From positions 12,108 through 76,107 of the forward strand of contig NZ_AUIV01000021.1 of NCBI RefSeq assembly GCF_000423885.1: a stretch of DNA of 64,000 bases, in the 5' to 3' direction. Origin of the DNA: Thermomonas fusca DSM 15424 (lineage in GTDB: Bacteria > Pseudomonadota > Gammaproteobacteria > Xanthomonadales > Xanthomonadaceae). The position numbers were made by a program, and so were the translations under genes. Under the pieces are notes generated by a model. That model searched no databases, had not been told where the DNA came from, and worked only from the letters and a program-made list of their open reading frames with translations. Below are positions 1 through 9,224 of the stretch, piece after piece. Positions within the stretch are counted from its first letter, which is position 1. Each line of letters starts with the position of its first letter.

Positions 1-13
1 GGAGGAACTGACC

Positions 14-1279
14 ATGAGCCAGGACGACACCCCCGACCTCGCCACGCCGCAGGCGGGCAAGGTCGCGCCCGAGGCGGTTGCGCTGCGCGCCCAGCCGCGC
101 CCGGTCACGCGCCTGAACCGGCGGACGCTGGCCATGCTCACCGGCGGCCTGTCGGTCGCCGTGCTCGGGGCCACGATCTGGTCATTGCAGCCGCATCGGC
201 GCGGCGCAGGCGAACAGACCGAGCTTTACAACGTGGATCGTGTGTCGAAGTCTGAAGGGCTGGACGGCCTACCGTCCGACTATTCCAAGCTGCCGAAGGT
301 GCCCGAACTCGGGCCGCCGCTGCCGGGCGATCTCGGCCCGGCCATCGTGAAATCGCAGCAGCCGGTTACGGCCGCCTACACGGCCCCCGGCCACGATCCG
401 AACGATGCGCTGCGCAAGGAAGCCGAAGCGGCCGCAGCCTCGTCCGTGTTCTTCCGTTCAGGTGCGCAGGCGGCCGCTCCCGTGGCGCAGTCGCGGGTCG
501 CCGCCGCGCCGGGCTTCGCCGCCAATGCAGCGTTCGACCCGATGGCCGCCGGACCGGCCTCGACGGCGGCCCAGCCCGCCGACCCGACCGCCGTGCAGAA
601 CCGGCAAGACCAGAAAGAGGTTTTCCTGAAAGGTGGTTCTACGGAAACCCGCAATTCCGGCAATCTGGCGCTGCCGGCATCGCCATATCAGGTGATGGCC
701 GGAACGGTGATCGCCGGGGCGCTGGTGACAGGCATCAAGTCCGATCTTCCGGGCGACGTGATCGCCACGGTGACGGAGCCGGTCTTTGACACGGCCACTG
801 GCAAATTCCTGCTGATCCCGCAGGGATCGCGCATCCTCGGGCGCTACAACAGCCAGGTCAGCTACGGGCAGAGCCGTGTCCAAGTCGTCTGGAACCGGAT
901 CATCCTGCCCGACACGTCCTCGCTGACGCTCGACAACCTTGTTGGCACCGATCCCGCAGGCTACGCGGGCCTGGAAGACGATGTGGACTGGCATTGGAAT
1001 CGCATCGTCGCTGGCGCGGTGCTGACGACGCTGCTGGGTGTCGGCGCCGAGCTGGCCGCGCCGGAGAGCCGCCAGGACGGCAATCGCATCGTGATCGCGG
1101 GGCGCGACAGCGCGCAGGACAGCATCAATCAGGTCGGCCAGGAGATCACTCGGCGCAACATGAACATCCAGCCGACGCTGACCACGCGGCCGGGCCTGCC
1201 GGTGCGGATCATCGTCAATCGGGATCTGGTGCTGCGGCCCTACCAGCCGCTGTTCTTCAATCGGGGAGCTTCGCAATGA
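14..1279 (+). CDS. trbI: TrbI, VirB10-like protein of the conjugation type IV secretion system
   Basis: TrbI is the VirB10-type scaffold that links inner and outer membrane in mating-pair-formation type IV secretion systems. The 421-residue protein has a short cytoplasmic N-terminus, one membrane segment at about residues 40-58, a Pro/Ala-rich periplasmic stretch to about 200, and a C-terminal VirB10 beta-barrel domain containing the typical GDVIATVTEPVFD and LLIPQGSRILG segments. A strong GGAGGA ribosome site 8 bases upstream fixes the start. The next gene overlaps its stop codon, so it is the penultimate cistron of a trb operon that continues to the left outside the window. The family is certain; that the element is a Tn4371-like ICE is inferred from the pairing with a DUF2274 gene. 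Confidence 0.93.
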   Translation: MSQDDTPDLATPQAGKVAPEAVALRAQPRPVTRLNRRTLAMLTGGLSVAVLGATIWSLQPHRRGAGEQTELYNVDRVSKSEGLDGLPSDYSKLPKVPELGPPLPGDLGPAIVKSQQPVTAAYTAPGHDPNDALRKEAEAAAASSVFFRSGAQAAAPVAQSRVAAAPGFAANAAFDPMAAGPASTAAQPADPTAVQNRQDQKEVFLKGGSTETRNSGNLALPASPYQVMAGTVIAGALVTGIKSDLPGDVIATVTEPVFDTATGKFLLIPQGSRILGRYNSQVSYGQSRVQVVWNRIILPDTSSLTLDNLVGTDPAGYAGLEDDVDWHWNRIVAGAVLTTLLGVGAELAAPESRQDGNRIVIAGRDSAQDSINQVGQEITRRNMNIQPTLTTRPGLPVRIIVNRDLVLRPYQPLFFNRGASQ

Positions 1280-1518
1280 GAACGACCAAGACGCTGCGAC
1301 TCGGGCCGCTGCCTAAGACCGAGAGCGTCAAGCTGACCTTCGCTTGCCCGGCCAGCCTGAAAGCCGACCTCGACCGCTACGCCGCGCTGTACGCGCAGAC
1401 GTATGGCGAGGCGGTCGATGCCATGACTCTGATCCCGCACATGCTGGAAGCGTTCATGGCGGGAGATCGTGGGTTCAGGAGGGGAGGGCGGGAGGCTCCA
1501 AAGGTTGCAGCGAAGTGA
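1276..1518 (+). CDS. DUF2274 protein, last gene of the trb operon
   Basis: This 80-residue protein starts in an ATGA overlap with the trbI stop. Its sequence (KTESVKLTFACPASLKADLD near the N-terminus, then an amphipathic helical region) matches the DUF2274 family, which is found directly after trbI in many integrative conjugative elements. The LTFACPASLKADLDRYAALYA segment resembles a small ribbon-helix-helix DNA-binding fold, so a regulatory role is possible but unproven. No further conjugation gene follows, so this is probably the last cargo gene before the element boundary. Confidence 0.8.
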   Translation: MRTTKTLRLGPLPKTESVKLTFACPASLKADLDRYAALYAQTYGEAVDAMTLIPHMLEAFMAGDRGFRRGGREAPKVAAK

Positions 1519-1867
1519 GGCTTGGAGGAAGACCGCTGTGCTTTCTGCGCTATCCTAGAGGGTGATTGACGATGGAGTTGCCAGAGTCGTCGCCCCTCAA
1601 ATCCCTACATCTTCCGCACCAGACAAAGCTCTTGTCGGATGACGGTAAAAGCGACGGTAGAGGCCCATGTCGATCATCGCAAATCCCTTTAACCACGCGG
1701 GCTTGCGAGACCTGTTGATGATCGAATGGGAATGAACCGCTTGTTTGCGCGCCATGGTGCGCAAACGGTTCATTGACAGGCCATGGATGGCCGGGCCGGG
1801 CGATCCGAAGGCAGGAACGTCGCGTCATGGACGGCCGCATGAACCCCGAACGAAACGAGGTCTGCCC
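1519..1867. other. Gene-free stretch between conjugative element and chromosome
   Basis: About 350 bases separate the trb operon from tadA. I see no convincing gene here. The right half carries the long interrupted palindrome listed separately. An element end is expected in this interval, because tadA and the genes after it are ordinary chromosomal genes, but I could not identify an attachment repeat without the other end of the element. Confidence 0.5.
1731..1774. repeat. 44-base interrupted palindrome
   Basis: The outer arms AATGAACC (1731-1738) and GGTTCATT (1767-1774) are exact reverse complements. Inside them lies a 24-base near-perfect palindrome (1743-1766: GTTTGCGC, a central CCATGG, GCGCAAAC) with a single mismatched pair. 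Only a 4-base insertion (1739-1742) in the left arm breaks the symmetry. There is no T-run after it, so it does not look like a terminator. It could be a protein-binding site or an element-end structure. Confidence 0.7.
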
Positions 1868-2362
1868 GTGACTGATCCGGATTCGACCACCACCAGCGAC
1901 CACGCGTGGATGCGCCACGCCCTCGCGCTGGCCGAACGCGCGCGCGATGAGGACGACGAGATCCCGGTCGGCGCAGTGGTGGTGGATGTCGGCGGCAATC
2001 TGGTCGGCGAGGGCTGGAACCGCAACATCGCCGAATGCGATCCCAGCGCGCATGCCGAGATCGTGGCGATGCGCCGCGCCGGGCAGGCGCTGGGCAATCA
2101 CCGGCTGATCGGCTGCACGCTGTACGTCACCCTGGAGCCGTGCGCGATGTGCGCGATGGCGATGGTGCATGCACGGGTGGCGCGGGTGGTGTTTGGTGCT
2201 TTCGATCCCAAGACCGGCGCCGCCGGCAGCGTGTTCGACCTGCTGGCCCATCCCCGCCACAACCATCGCGTCGAAGTGATCGGTGGCGTGCTGGCGGAGG
2301 TTTCCGGGCCGATGCTGACGGCGTATTTCCGCGCCCGCCGGGGCAAGGGCGCCAGCGGCTGA
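1868..2362 (+). CDS. tadA: tRNA-specific adenosine deaminase
   Basis: TadA converts adenosine to inosine at wobble position 34 of tRNA-Arg(ACG). The protein shows the zinc deaminase signature: HAEIVAMR (zinc histidine and catalytic glutamate) and PCAMCAM (two zinc cysteines), plus the conserved IPVGAVVVD strand near the N-terminus. I chose the GTG at 1868, which follows a GAGG ribosome site at 1857-1860 and gives 164 residues, the usual length; the reading frame is open further upstream but that part has no homology. ATG 1909 is an alternative start. The gene stands alone, convergent with the next one. Confidence 0.9.
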   Translation: MTDPDSTTTSDHAWMRHALALAERARDEDDEIPVGAVVVDVGGNLVGEGWNRNIAECDPSAHAEIVAMRRAGQALGNHRLIGCTLYVTLEPCAMCAMAMVHARVARVVFGAFDPKTGAAGSVFDLLAHPRHNHRVEVIGGVLAEVSGPMLTAYFRARRGKGASG

Positions 2363-2375
2363 TGCCCGGGCCGTG

Positions 2376-2870
2376 TCAGTGGTCGCCGGTGGGCGGCGCG
2401 CCGGCCGCACGCTGCGGCTTGTCCATGCTGTAATCGATTTCCAGATCGAAGCTCTTCACCGCCAGGCTGACCTCGCGCCACATCGCGATGCTGGCAGCCA
2501 GCAGGAACAGCACGCCCAATACCGCCATGGCGGTTGGGAGGGCGCCCATCCTGAATCCCAGCAATGCATCCGCGGCCAGCGCCAGGCTGGTGCCGACGAA
2601 GCTGGCAAGCCCGCCGTACAGCAGCCGGCAGGCGCGCAGTACCAGGTGCGCGCGTTGTCGGTGACGAAGGATCTGCTCCCGACGCTCGCCGGCATCGGAC
2701 GCATCGTGCTCCCAGCCGGCGATCAGCACGCGCAGCCTGTCCACGACCCGGGCCAGCCGGGTATTGGCCGAGGCCAGCAGGCCGGCGGTGGCGGTGAGGA
2801 AGAAGGCCGGTGCCAGCATCGCGCTCAGGATCGCGTGGTGGGCAATGGCGTTGGCGGTGGTCTGCAGCAT
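2376..2870 (-). CDS. DUF2721 family membrane protein
   Basis: This 164-residue protein has three hydrophobic segments: one at the N-terminus (about 12-32, AILSAMLAPAFFLTATAGLL), a middle one after a charged stretch, and one near 115-135. The NTRLARVVDRLR motif and layout fit DUF2721, a family of small inner-membrane proteins of unknown function. An upstream ATG exists, but ATG 2870 matches the family start. The gene is convergent with tadA and divergent from orn. Confidence 0.75.
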   Translation of the reverse strand: MLQTTANAIAHHAILSAMLAPAFFLTATAGLLASANTRLARVVDRLRVLIAGWEHDASDAGERREQILRHRQRAHLVLRACRLLYGGLASFVGTSLALAADALLGFRMGALPTAMAVLGVLFLLAASIAMWREVSLAVKSFDLEIDYSMDKPQRAAGAPPTGDH

Positions 2871-2927
2871 GCGGCGTCCCGTCGGCAAGCGGCTATCATG
2901 CCGTCACCAACACAAGTGCGCGAGCCC

Positions 2928-3497
2928 ATGTCTGCCGATCCCTCCCAAGACCGCCTTATCTGGATCGACCTGGAAATGACCGGGCTCGATACCGAGCGTG
3001 ATGGCATCCTCGAGATCGCCACCGTGGTGACCGATGGCCAGCTCAACGTGCTGGCGGAAGGCCCGGAACTGGCCATCGCCCATCCGTTGGCCACGCTGGA
3101 GGCGATGGACGACTGGAACCGCAACCAGCACGGTGGATCCGGGCTGTGGCGGCGGGTGCTGGAGGAAGGCGTGCCGCTGGCCGATGCCGAGGCGCGCACA
3201 TTGGCGTTCCTGCAGCAATGGGTGCCGGCCAACACCTCGCCGATCTGCGGCAATTCGATCTGCCAGGACCGGCGCTTCCTGCATCGGCTGATGCCGGCGC
3301 TGGAACGGTATTTCCACTATCGCAACCTCGATGTCAGCACGATCAAGGAATTGGCCCGGCGCTGGTCGCCGGCGGTGCTGGATGGCGTGAAGAAAACCTC
3401 CGCGCACACCGCGTTGAGCGATGTGCACGACTCGATCGCCGAGCTGCGCCACTACCGGGCCTACATGGGCACGCTGGCCGGGCTGACGCCGGGCTGA
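2928..3497 (+). CDS. orn: Oligoribonuclease
   Basis: Orn degrades 2-5 nt RNA and the dinucleotide pGpG, the last step of c-di-GMP breakdown. All DEDDh exonuclease motifs are present: WIDLEMTGLD (metal Asp and Glu), SICQDRRFL (Asp) and HTALSDVHDS (His and Asp). At 189 residues it is slightly longer than the E. coli enzyme (about 181). The start ATG 2928 places this signature at the N-terminus. An EAL-domain phosphodiesterase elsewhere in the window (47592) would produce its substrate pGpG. Confidence 0.95.
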   Translation: MSADPSQDRLIWIDLEMTGLDTERDGILEIATVVTDGQLNVLAEGPELAIAHPLATLEAMDDWNRNQHGGSGLWRRVLEEGVPLADAEARTLAFLQQWVPANTSPICGNSICQDRRFLHRLMPALERYFHYRNLDVSTIKELARRWSPAVLDGVKKTSAHTALSDVHDSIAELRHYRAYMGTLAGLTPG

Positions 3498-3538
3498 TTC
3501 TGCAAGCCTGATTGCCTCAACCCGGTCTCAACCCGGTC

Positions 3539-4501
3539 TCAGCTGGTCGCGGTTGGCGTGGGCGGCTTGCGTGGACGGTCGCCATCATCGGCAATGCCGC
3601 GCAGCAGGATGTCGGCGATTGGCCGGCCGTCGGCGTCGCGATGGTAGACGTGCAGGTCGCGCTGCGGGTAGGGGATGTTCAGGCCGTTGCCGATCAGTTC
3701 GTTGCGGATCGCCTCGATGACGCCGCTGCGCGCGTCACCGTAGTCTTCGTTGCGGGCGAACGCGAACAGGGTCAGGTCAACGCTGCTTTCGCCAAGGTTC
3801 ACCACCTGCACCACCGGCGCCGGGTCCTTGAGCACTTTCGGGTGGCTGGCGGCGATCTGCAGCAGCACGCCGCGGGCCTTGTGCAGGTCGTCGTCGTAGC
3901 CCACCCCCACGGTGATGTCGAAGCGGCGTTGCGGCAGCTGCGAGTGGTTGACGATGGGCGCAGTGGTGATCTCGCTGTTGGGCAGGATCACCACGCGGTG
4001 GTCGAACGCGCGCAGCCGGGTCTGGAACACGCGGATTTCCATCACCGTGCCTTCCTGCCCGGCGATCACCACGTGGTCGCCGGCGCGGAAAGGACGCAGC
4101 ACGATCAGCATCACCCCGGAGGCGATATTGGACAGCGAATCCTTCAGCGCCAGGCCCACCGCCAGGCCCGCCGCGCCCAGCACGGCGAACATCGAGGTGG
4201 TGGGGATGCCGATGGCGGCCAGCGCGGTCATGATCACCAGCACCAGCATCACCGCGTAGGCGATGTTGCCGAGGAAGCCGCTCAGCGTGCCGTCCACGTT
4301 GGCGCGCCCGAGCGCGCGCCCGAGGCCGGTGCTCATCCGCCGCGCCAGCCAGCGGCCAACCATGAAGATCGCCAGCGCCGCCAGCAGCCGCAGTCCCCAG
4401 GTCTCGAGCAGCTGCAGCCAGTCGATGCCGCGCAGTTCGCGCGCCAGCTGGGCGGCCTGGTCGTGTTGCGGAGTGGCGGCGGGAATGCTGGGCTGCATCA
4501 T
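3539..4501 (-). CDS. MscS-family small-conductance mechanosensitive channel
   Basis: The 320-residue protein has three N-terminal transmembrane segments. The third, pore-lining helix reads FAVLGAAGLAVGLALKDSLS with the Ala/Gly packing typical of MscS TM3. It is followed by the MscS beta domain (FRAGDHVVIAGQEGTVMEI, then VVILPNSEITTAPIVN) and an alpha-beta C-terminal domain. It should release osmolytes on hypo-osmotic shock. It is a single gene, convergent with orn. Confidence 0.92.
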   Translation of the reverse strand: MMQPSIPAATPQHDQAAQLARELRGIDWLQLLETWGLRLLAALAIFMVGRWLARRMSTGLGRALGRANVDGTLSGFLGNIAYAVMLVLVIMTALAAIGIPTTSMFAVLGAAGLAVGLALKDSLSNIASGVMLIVLRPFRAGDHVVIAGQEGTVMEIRVFQTRLRAFDHRVVILPNSEITTAPIVNHSQLPQRRFDITVGVGYDDDLHKARGVLLQIAASHPKVLKDPAPVVQVVNLGESSVDLTLFAFARNEDYGDARSGVIEAIRNELIGNGLNIPYPQRDLHVYHRDADGRPIADILLRGIADDGDRPRKPPTPTATS

Positions 4502-4609
4502 GGCTCCGATGTTGAATGTGCATCCGTGCCGCGGCTGCGATACGGCCCGGCAGGATAACGCGCAGGCCGCAAAGGCACGATCAGCGTGCCCCGCGGCCTG
4601 CCGGCGTGG

Positions 4610-7600
4610 TCAGTTGGCCGGCGCTGCGCCGCGCTGCTTCACCAGCGCATAGATCACCGGGATCACCACCAGCGTCAGCACGGTGGACGACACCATCCCG
4701 CCCACCATCGGTGCGGCGATCCGGCGCATCACCTCGGAGCCGCTGCCGTGGCTCCACATGATCGGCAGCAGGCCGGCCATGATCGCCACCACCGTCATCA
4801 TCTTCGGCCGCACCCGTTCCACCGCGCCGCTGACGATGGCGCGCTGCAGGTCGGCGGCGGAAAACGTCCGGCCTTCCGCCGCGCAGCGCGCCCTGATGTC
4901 TTCCAGCGCATGGTCGAGGTAGAGCAGCATGACCACGCCGGTTTCCGCGGCCACGCCGGCCAGCGCGATGAAGCCCACCGCAACCGCCACGCTGAGCTGG
5001 TAGTCCAGCAGCCATAGCAGCCAGACCCCGCCAACCAGCGCGAACGGCACCGACAGCATCACGATCAGGGATTCGGTGATGCGCCGGAAGTTGAGATAGA
5101 GCAGCAGGAAGATCAGCGCCAGCGTCACCGGCACCACCACCTGCATGCGCGCCTTGGCCCGCTGCATGTATTCGTACTGGCCGCTCCAGCTCACGTAAGT
5201 ACCGGGCGGCAGGCGCACCGCTTCCGCCACCGCCTGCTGCGCGCGCCGCACGTAGGCGCCGAGGTCGCTGTCGCGGGTATCGACGTAGATGTAGGCCGCC
5301 AGCTGCGCGTTCTCGGTGCGGATCGACGGCGCGCCCTTGCGGATCTCGAGCCTGGCCAGTTCGCCCAGCGGCACCTGCGCGCCGGCCGGCGTGGCCACCA
5401 GTACCTGCGTTGCGATTTCTTCGGGCGTGTCGCGCAGTTCGCGCGGGTAGCGCACGATGACCCCGAAGCGTTCGCGGCCCTCCACCGTGGTCGTCACCAG
5501 CTGCCCGCCCAGCGCGCTGGCGACCACGTCCTGCACGTCGCCCACCGACAGCCCGTAGCGGGCCAGCTGCGGAAGCTGCGGCGCGATGTCGAGGTAGTAG
5601 CCGCCGGTGAGGCGCTCGGCGTAGGCGCTGGTGGTGCCGGGCACCTTGCGCACCGCGGATTCGATTGCGCGCGAGACCTGCTCCAGCTGGCTCTGGCTGT
5701 TGCCGAACACCTTGATCCCCACCGGCGTGCGGATGCCGGTGGAGAGCATGTCGGTGCGCGCTTTGATCGGCATCGTCCACGAGTTGGCCACGCCCGGGAA
5801 CTGCAGCGCCTTGTCCATTTCCGCGATCAGCTTGTCCACCGTCATGCCGTCGCGCCACTGACCTTCCGGCTTGAGGTTAATGGTGGTTTCGAACATCTCC
5901 AGGGGCGCCGGGTCGGTGGCAGTCATTGCGCGGCCGGCCTTGCCGAACACCGATTCCACCTCCGGGAACGACTTGATGATGCGGTCCTGCTGCTGCAGCA
6001 GCTTCTGCGCCTGCGTGACCGACAGGCCGGGCAGGGTGGTGGGCATGTACAGCAGGGTGCCTTCGTTGAGCGTGGGCATGAACTCGCTGCCAAGTCTGGA
6101 TGCCGGCCACAGTGAGGCCAGCAGCACCAGTCCGGCCACGCCGAGGGTGAGCGCGCGGTGCCTCAGCACCCCGTGGATCACCGGCCGGTACAGCGCGATC
6201 AGCAGGCGGTTCACCGGGTTCTTGCGCTCGGGCACGATCCGCCCGCGCACGAACAGCAGCATCAGCACCGGCACCAGCGTCACCGACAGCAGCGCGCCGC
6301 CGGCCATCGCGAAGGTCTTGGTGAACGCCAGCGGCTTGAACAGGCGGCCTTCCTGCGCTTCCAGCGCGAACACCGGCAGGAACGAGACGGTGATGATCAG
6401 CAGGCTGAAGAACAGCGCCGGCCCCACTTCGCGGCACGCTTCGACGATGATCCGCGCGCGCGGCTTGCTGCCGTCGTCGCGCTCCAGGTGCTTGTGCGCG
6501 TTCTCGATCATCACGATGGCGGCATCCACCATCGCGCCGATGGCGATCGCAATCCCGCCCAGGCTCATGATGTTGGAGTTCATGCCCAACGCGCGCATGG
6601 CGATGAAGGCGATCAGCACCCCGACCGGCAGCATGATGATGGCCACCATCGCGCTGCGCACGTGGAACAGGAACAGCACGCAGACCAGCGCCACGATCAG
6701 GCTTTCCTCCAGCAGCGTGGTGCGCAGGGTGGCAATGGCGCGGTCGATCAGCTGCGAGCGGTCGTACACGCTGCGGATGCTGACGCCTTCCGGCAGGCCG
6801 GACTGGATCTCCTGCAGCTTTTCCTTCACCGAGACGATGACTGCGCGCGCGTTCTCGCCGTAGCGGGCAATCGCTATCCCGCCCACCGCCTCGCCTTCGC
6901 CATCGAGTTCGGCGATGCCGCGACGTTCGTCCGGCACCAGCTCGACATTGGCGATGTCGCGCACCAGCACCGGCACGCCGCCGTCGGCCTTCACCACCAG
7001 TTCCTCGATGTCGCCGATACCGCGCAGGTAGCCGCGGCCGCGCAGCATGTATTCGGTTTCGGCCAATTCCAGCGAACGCCCACCGACATCGCGGTTGCTT
7101 GCTGCGATCACCTCGCCCACGCGCTGCAGCGGGATGCCGTATTCGCGCAGCTTCACCGGGTCCACGGTCACCGAATACTGGCGCACGAAGCCGCCGATGC
7201 TTGCCACTTCGGCTACCCCGTGCGCGGCGGTGAGCGGATAGCGCACGAACCAGTCCTGCAGCGCGCGCAGCTGGTCCAGCGAATGGCGCTTGCTCTCCAG
7301 CACGTACTGGTACACCCAGCCGACGCCAGTGGCGTCCGGCCCCAGCGTGGGGGTGACCCCGGCGGGCAGCTGGCGGCCGGCGGAGTTGAGGTATTCCAGC
7401 ACCCGCGAGCGCGCCCAATAGATGTCGGTGCCGTCCTCGAAGATCACGTACACGAACGACGAGCCGAAATAGGAGAACCCGCGCACCACCTTCGCGTCCG
7501 GCACCGCCAGCATCGCGGTGGTCAGCGGGTAGGTGATCTGGTCTTCCACCACCTGCGGCGCCTGTCCGGGCGCTTCGGTATAGACGATGACCTGCACGTC

Positions 7601-7729
7601 GGACAGGTCCGGCTGCGCGTCCAGCGGCGTGTGCAGCAGCGCATGGACGCCACCGGCGGTGAGCGCCAGCGCCAGTGCCAGCACCAGGAACACGTGCCGC
7701 GCCGACCATTCGATGATCCGGGTCAGCAT
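4610..7729 (-). CDS. cusA: CusA/CzcA-family RND metal efflux pump
   Basis: This is the proton-driven inner-membrane pump of a tripartite heavy-metal efflux system. The 1039 residues show the RND layout: TM1 at the N-terminus, two large periplasmic loops (first beginning DAQPDLSDVQVIVYTEAPG), two groups of TM helices, and a repeat of this plan in the second half. I chose ATG 7729, which lies directly against the adaptor stop; the frame is open further upstream but overlaps the adaptor gene. It is the last gene of a cusC-cusB-cusA operon. Copper/silver specificity is inferred from the CueR-type promoter at 11037-11067 rather than from residues. Confidence 0.92.
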   Translation of the reverse strand: MLTRIIEWSARHVFLVLALALALTAGGVHALLHTPLDAQPDLSDVQVIVYTEAPGQAPQVVEDQITYPLTTAMLAVPDAKVVRGFSYFGSSFVYVIFEDGTDIYWARSRVLEYLNSAGRQLPAGVTPTLGPDATGVGWVYQYVLESKRHSLDQLRALQDWFVRYPLTAAHGVAEVASIGGFVRQYSVTVDPVKLREYGIPLQRVGEVIAASNRDVGGRSLELAETEYMLRGRGYLRGIGDIEELVVKADGGVPVLVRDIANVELVPDERRGIAELDGEGEAVGGIAIARYGENARAVIVSVKEKLQEIQSGLPEGVSIRSVYDRSQLIDRAIATLRTTLLEESLIVALVCVLFLFHVRSAMVAIIMLPVGVLIAFIAMRALGMNSNIMSLGGIAIAIGAMVDAAIVMIENAHKHLERDDGSKPRARIIVEACREVGPALFFSLLIITVSFLPVFALEAQEGRLFKPLAFTKTFAMAGGALLSVTLVPVLMLLFVRGRIVPERKNPVNRLLIALYRPVIHGVLRHRALTLGVAGLVLLASLWPASRLGSEFMPTLNEGTLLYMPTTLPGLSVTQAQKLLQQQDRIIKSFPEVESVFGKAGRAMTATDPAPLEMFETTINLKPEGQWRDGMTVDKLIAEMDKALQFPGVANSWTMPIKARTDMLSTGIRTPVGIKVFGNSQSQLEQVSRAIESAVRKVPGTTSAYAERLTGGYYLDIAPQLPQLARYGLSVGDVQDVVASALGGQLVTTTVEGRERFGVIVRYPRELRDTPEEIATQVLVATPAGAQVPLGELARLEIRKGAPSIRTENAQLAAYIYVDTRDSDLGAYVRRAQQAVAEAVRLPPGTYVSWSGQYEYMQRAKARMQVVVPVTLALIFLLLYLNFRRITESLIVMLSVPFALVGGVWLLWLLDYQLSVAVAVGFIALAGVAAETGVVMLLYLDHALEDIRARCAAEGRTFSAADLQRAIVSGAVERVRPKMMTVVAIMAGLLPIMWSHGSGSEVMRRIAAPMVGGMVSSTVLTLVVIPVIYALVKQRGAAPAN

Positions 7730-7730
7730 G

Positions 7731-9224
7731 TCAGTGCTCCATGTCGGACATGCCGTGGCCGGCGTGCGGGTCGGCCTTCGGCTGGTCGGGCATCGCATGG
7801 CCGGCATGCGGATCGGGCCTGGGCGCGGCGGGCATCACGTGGCCCGCGTGCGGATCGGCCGCGGCAGGCTTCGGCGCTGCCGTTGCGGGCATCGCGTGAC
7901 CGGCGTGCGGGTCGGATTCCGCTTTCGATGCCGCGGACATGTCGTGGCTGCCCATGTCGTGCCCGGCATGCGCCGCCGCCTGCTCCGGCGTCATGTCCTG
8001 CAGGGCGGCGCGCAGGTTGCTTTCGGCGTCGATCAGGAAGTTGCCTTCCACCACCACGCGTTCGCCTTCGCGCAGGCCATCCAGCACTTCGATGCGGTCG
8101 CCGTTGCGCTGGCCGATGCTGATCTGCCGCGGCGCGAAGCGGCCCGTCGCCACTTCGACCAGCGCGATCTGACGCTGGCCGGAATCGATCAATGCCGAAC
8201 GCGGAATGGTCAGCCCCTCGCGGCCATCGTCGCCGGCCAGCGCCACCGTTCCGAACAGGCCCGGCCGCAGCCGGCCGTCCGGGTTCGGCAGCGCCACCCG
8301 CACTGCCAGCGTACGCGTGGCGGCATCCAACACGGGCTGCAGGAAGCCCACCTGGCCGTCGAACGTCTGCCCGGCCAACGCAGGCGTGGTGAACCGAGCG
8401 GGCTGGCCCAGCCGCACTTGGCCGATCTGCGCTGCCGGCACGTTCACCGTCACCCACACCGTGGACAGGTCGGCCAGCCGCAGGAGGGTGTCGCCGGCGA
8501 CGAAGCGCGCGCCCTGCACGACGGGCTTTTCCACGATCACGCCGCTGGCTGGCGCGGTGAGGGCAAGGTTGCCCGGCGGCAGATGGGCGATGTGCTCCAG
8601 TTGGCCGGCGCTGATGCCCCAGTTCAGCAGGCGCCGTTTGGCGGCGTCGCGCAGGCGCTGCATCGACTGCAGGCTGGCGGCGTCGCCGCCGCGCAGCTGC
8701 CGCAGCGCCGCGTCGGCCACGCGGTAGTCTTCTTGCGCCGCCAGCAGCTGCGGGCTGTACACCGTCGCCAGCGTCTGCCCGCGCTTGACCGCCATGCCGG
8801 TCTGGTTGGCCTGCAGGGTTTCCACCCAGCCGTCGAAGCGCGGGGCGATCACGTGCTGGCGGGTTTCGTCGACGGCGATCGTGCCGCTGGCCTGCAGGCC
8901 GGTGGCCAGCGGCTGACGCCGCACCGGTTCGGTGCGCACGCCGAGGGTCTGGATCTTCTCCGGCGACAGCGCCACGGTGCCGGGCGCGGCATTGGCTTCG
9001 TCCTCGGCGTACACCGGGATGTAGTCCATGCCCATCTCGTCCTGTTTCGGCACCGGCGAGGTGTCGGGCAGGCCCATCGGGTTGCGGTAGTACAGCGGCT
9101 TGCGCGCGGCTGGCGCAGCGGCGCTAGTGGCTGCGGCGGGCGTTGTCAGCCGCCCCAGTGCGATGCCGCCAGCCAGCGCGACGATCAGGCCGGTGGCGAT
9201 CAGGATGCCGTGGGAACGCTTCAT
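7731..9224 (-). CDS. cusB: CusB-type periplasmic adaptor with His/Met-rich C-terminal repeats
   Basis: This is the membrane-fusion (adaptor) subunit of the efflux pump, 497 residues. In order: an N-terminal membrane anchor (about 6-24), a heavy-metal-binding domain (YYRNPMGLPDTSPVPKQDEMG) at about 45-70, a barrel-sandwich/lipoyl hairpin domain, the beta-barrel and membrane-proximal domains, and an extended tail. The tail holds about five repeats of the type DPHAGHxMP ending in GMSDMEH, an obvious copper/silver-binding sequence. The start ATG 9224 has a good AAGGAG site and overlaps the cusC stop. The tail repeats are unusual in number for CusB. Confidence 0.92.
   Translation of the reverse strand: MKRSHGILIATGLIVALAGGIALGRLTTPAAATSAAAPAARKPLYYRNPMGLPDTSPVPKQDEMGMDYIPVYAEDEANAAPGTVALSPEKIQTLGVRTEPVRRQPLATGLQASGTIAVDETRQHVIAPRFDGWVETLQANQTGMAVKRGQTLATVYSPQLLAAQEDYRVADAALRQLRGGDAASLQSMQRLRDAAKRRLLNWGISAGQLEHIAHLPPGNLALTAPASGVIVEKPVVQGARFVAGDTLLRLADLSTVWVTVNVPAAQIGQVRLGQPARFTTPALAGQTFDGQVGFLQPVLDAATRTLAVRVALPNPDGRLRPGLFGTVALAGDDGREGLTIPRSALIDSGQRQIALVEVATGRFAPRQISIGQRNGDRIEVLDGLREGERVVVEGNFLIDAESNLRAALQDMTPEQAAAHAGHDMGSHDMSAASKAESDPHAGHAMPATAAPKPAAADPHAGHVMPAAPRPDPHAGHAMPDQPKADPHAGHGMSDMEH

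Noticed and set aside
4519..4545. TGCATCC-N15-TACGG resembling the ECF-type promoter
   Set aside because: The -10 does not match (TACGG) and the site points into antisense of cusA, with no gene downstream on that strand.
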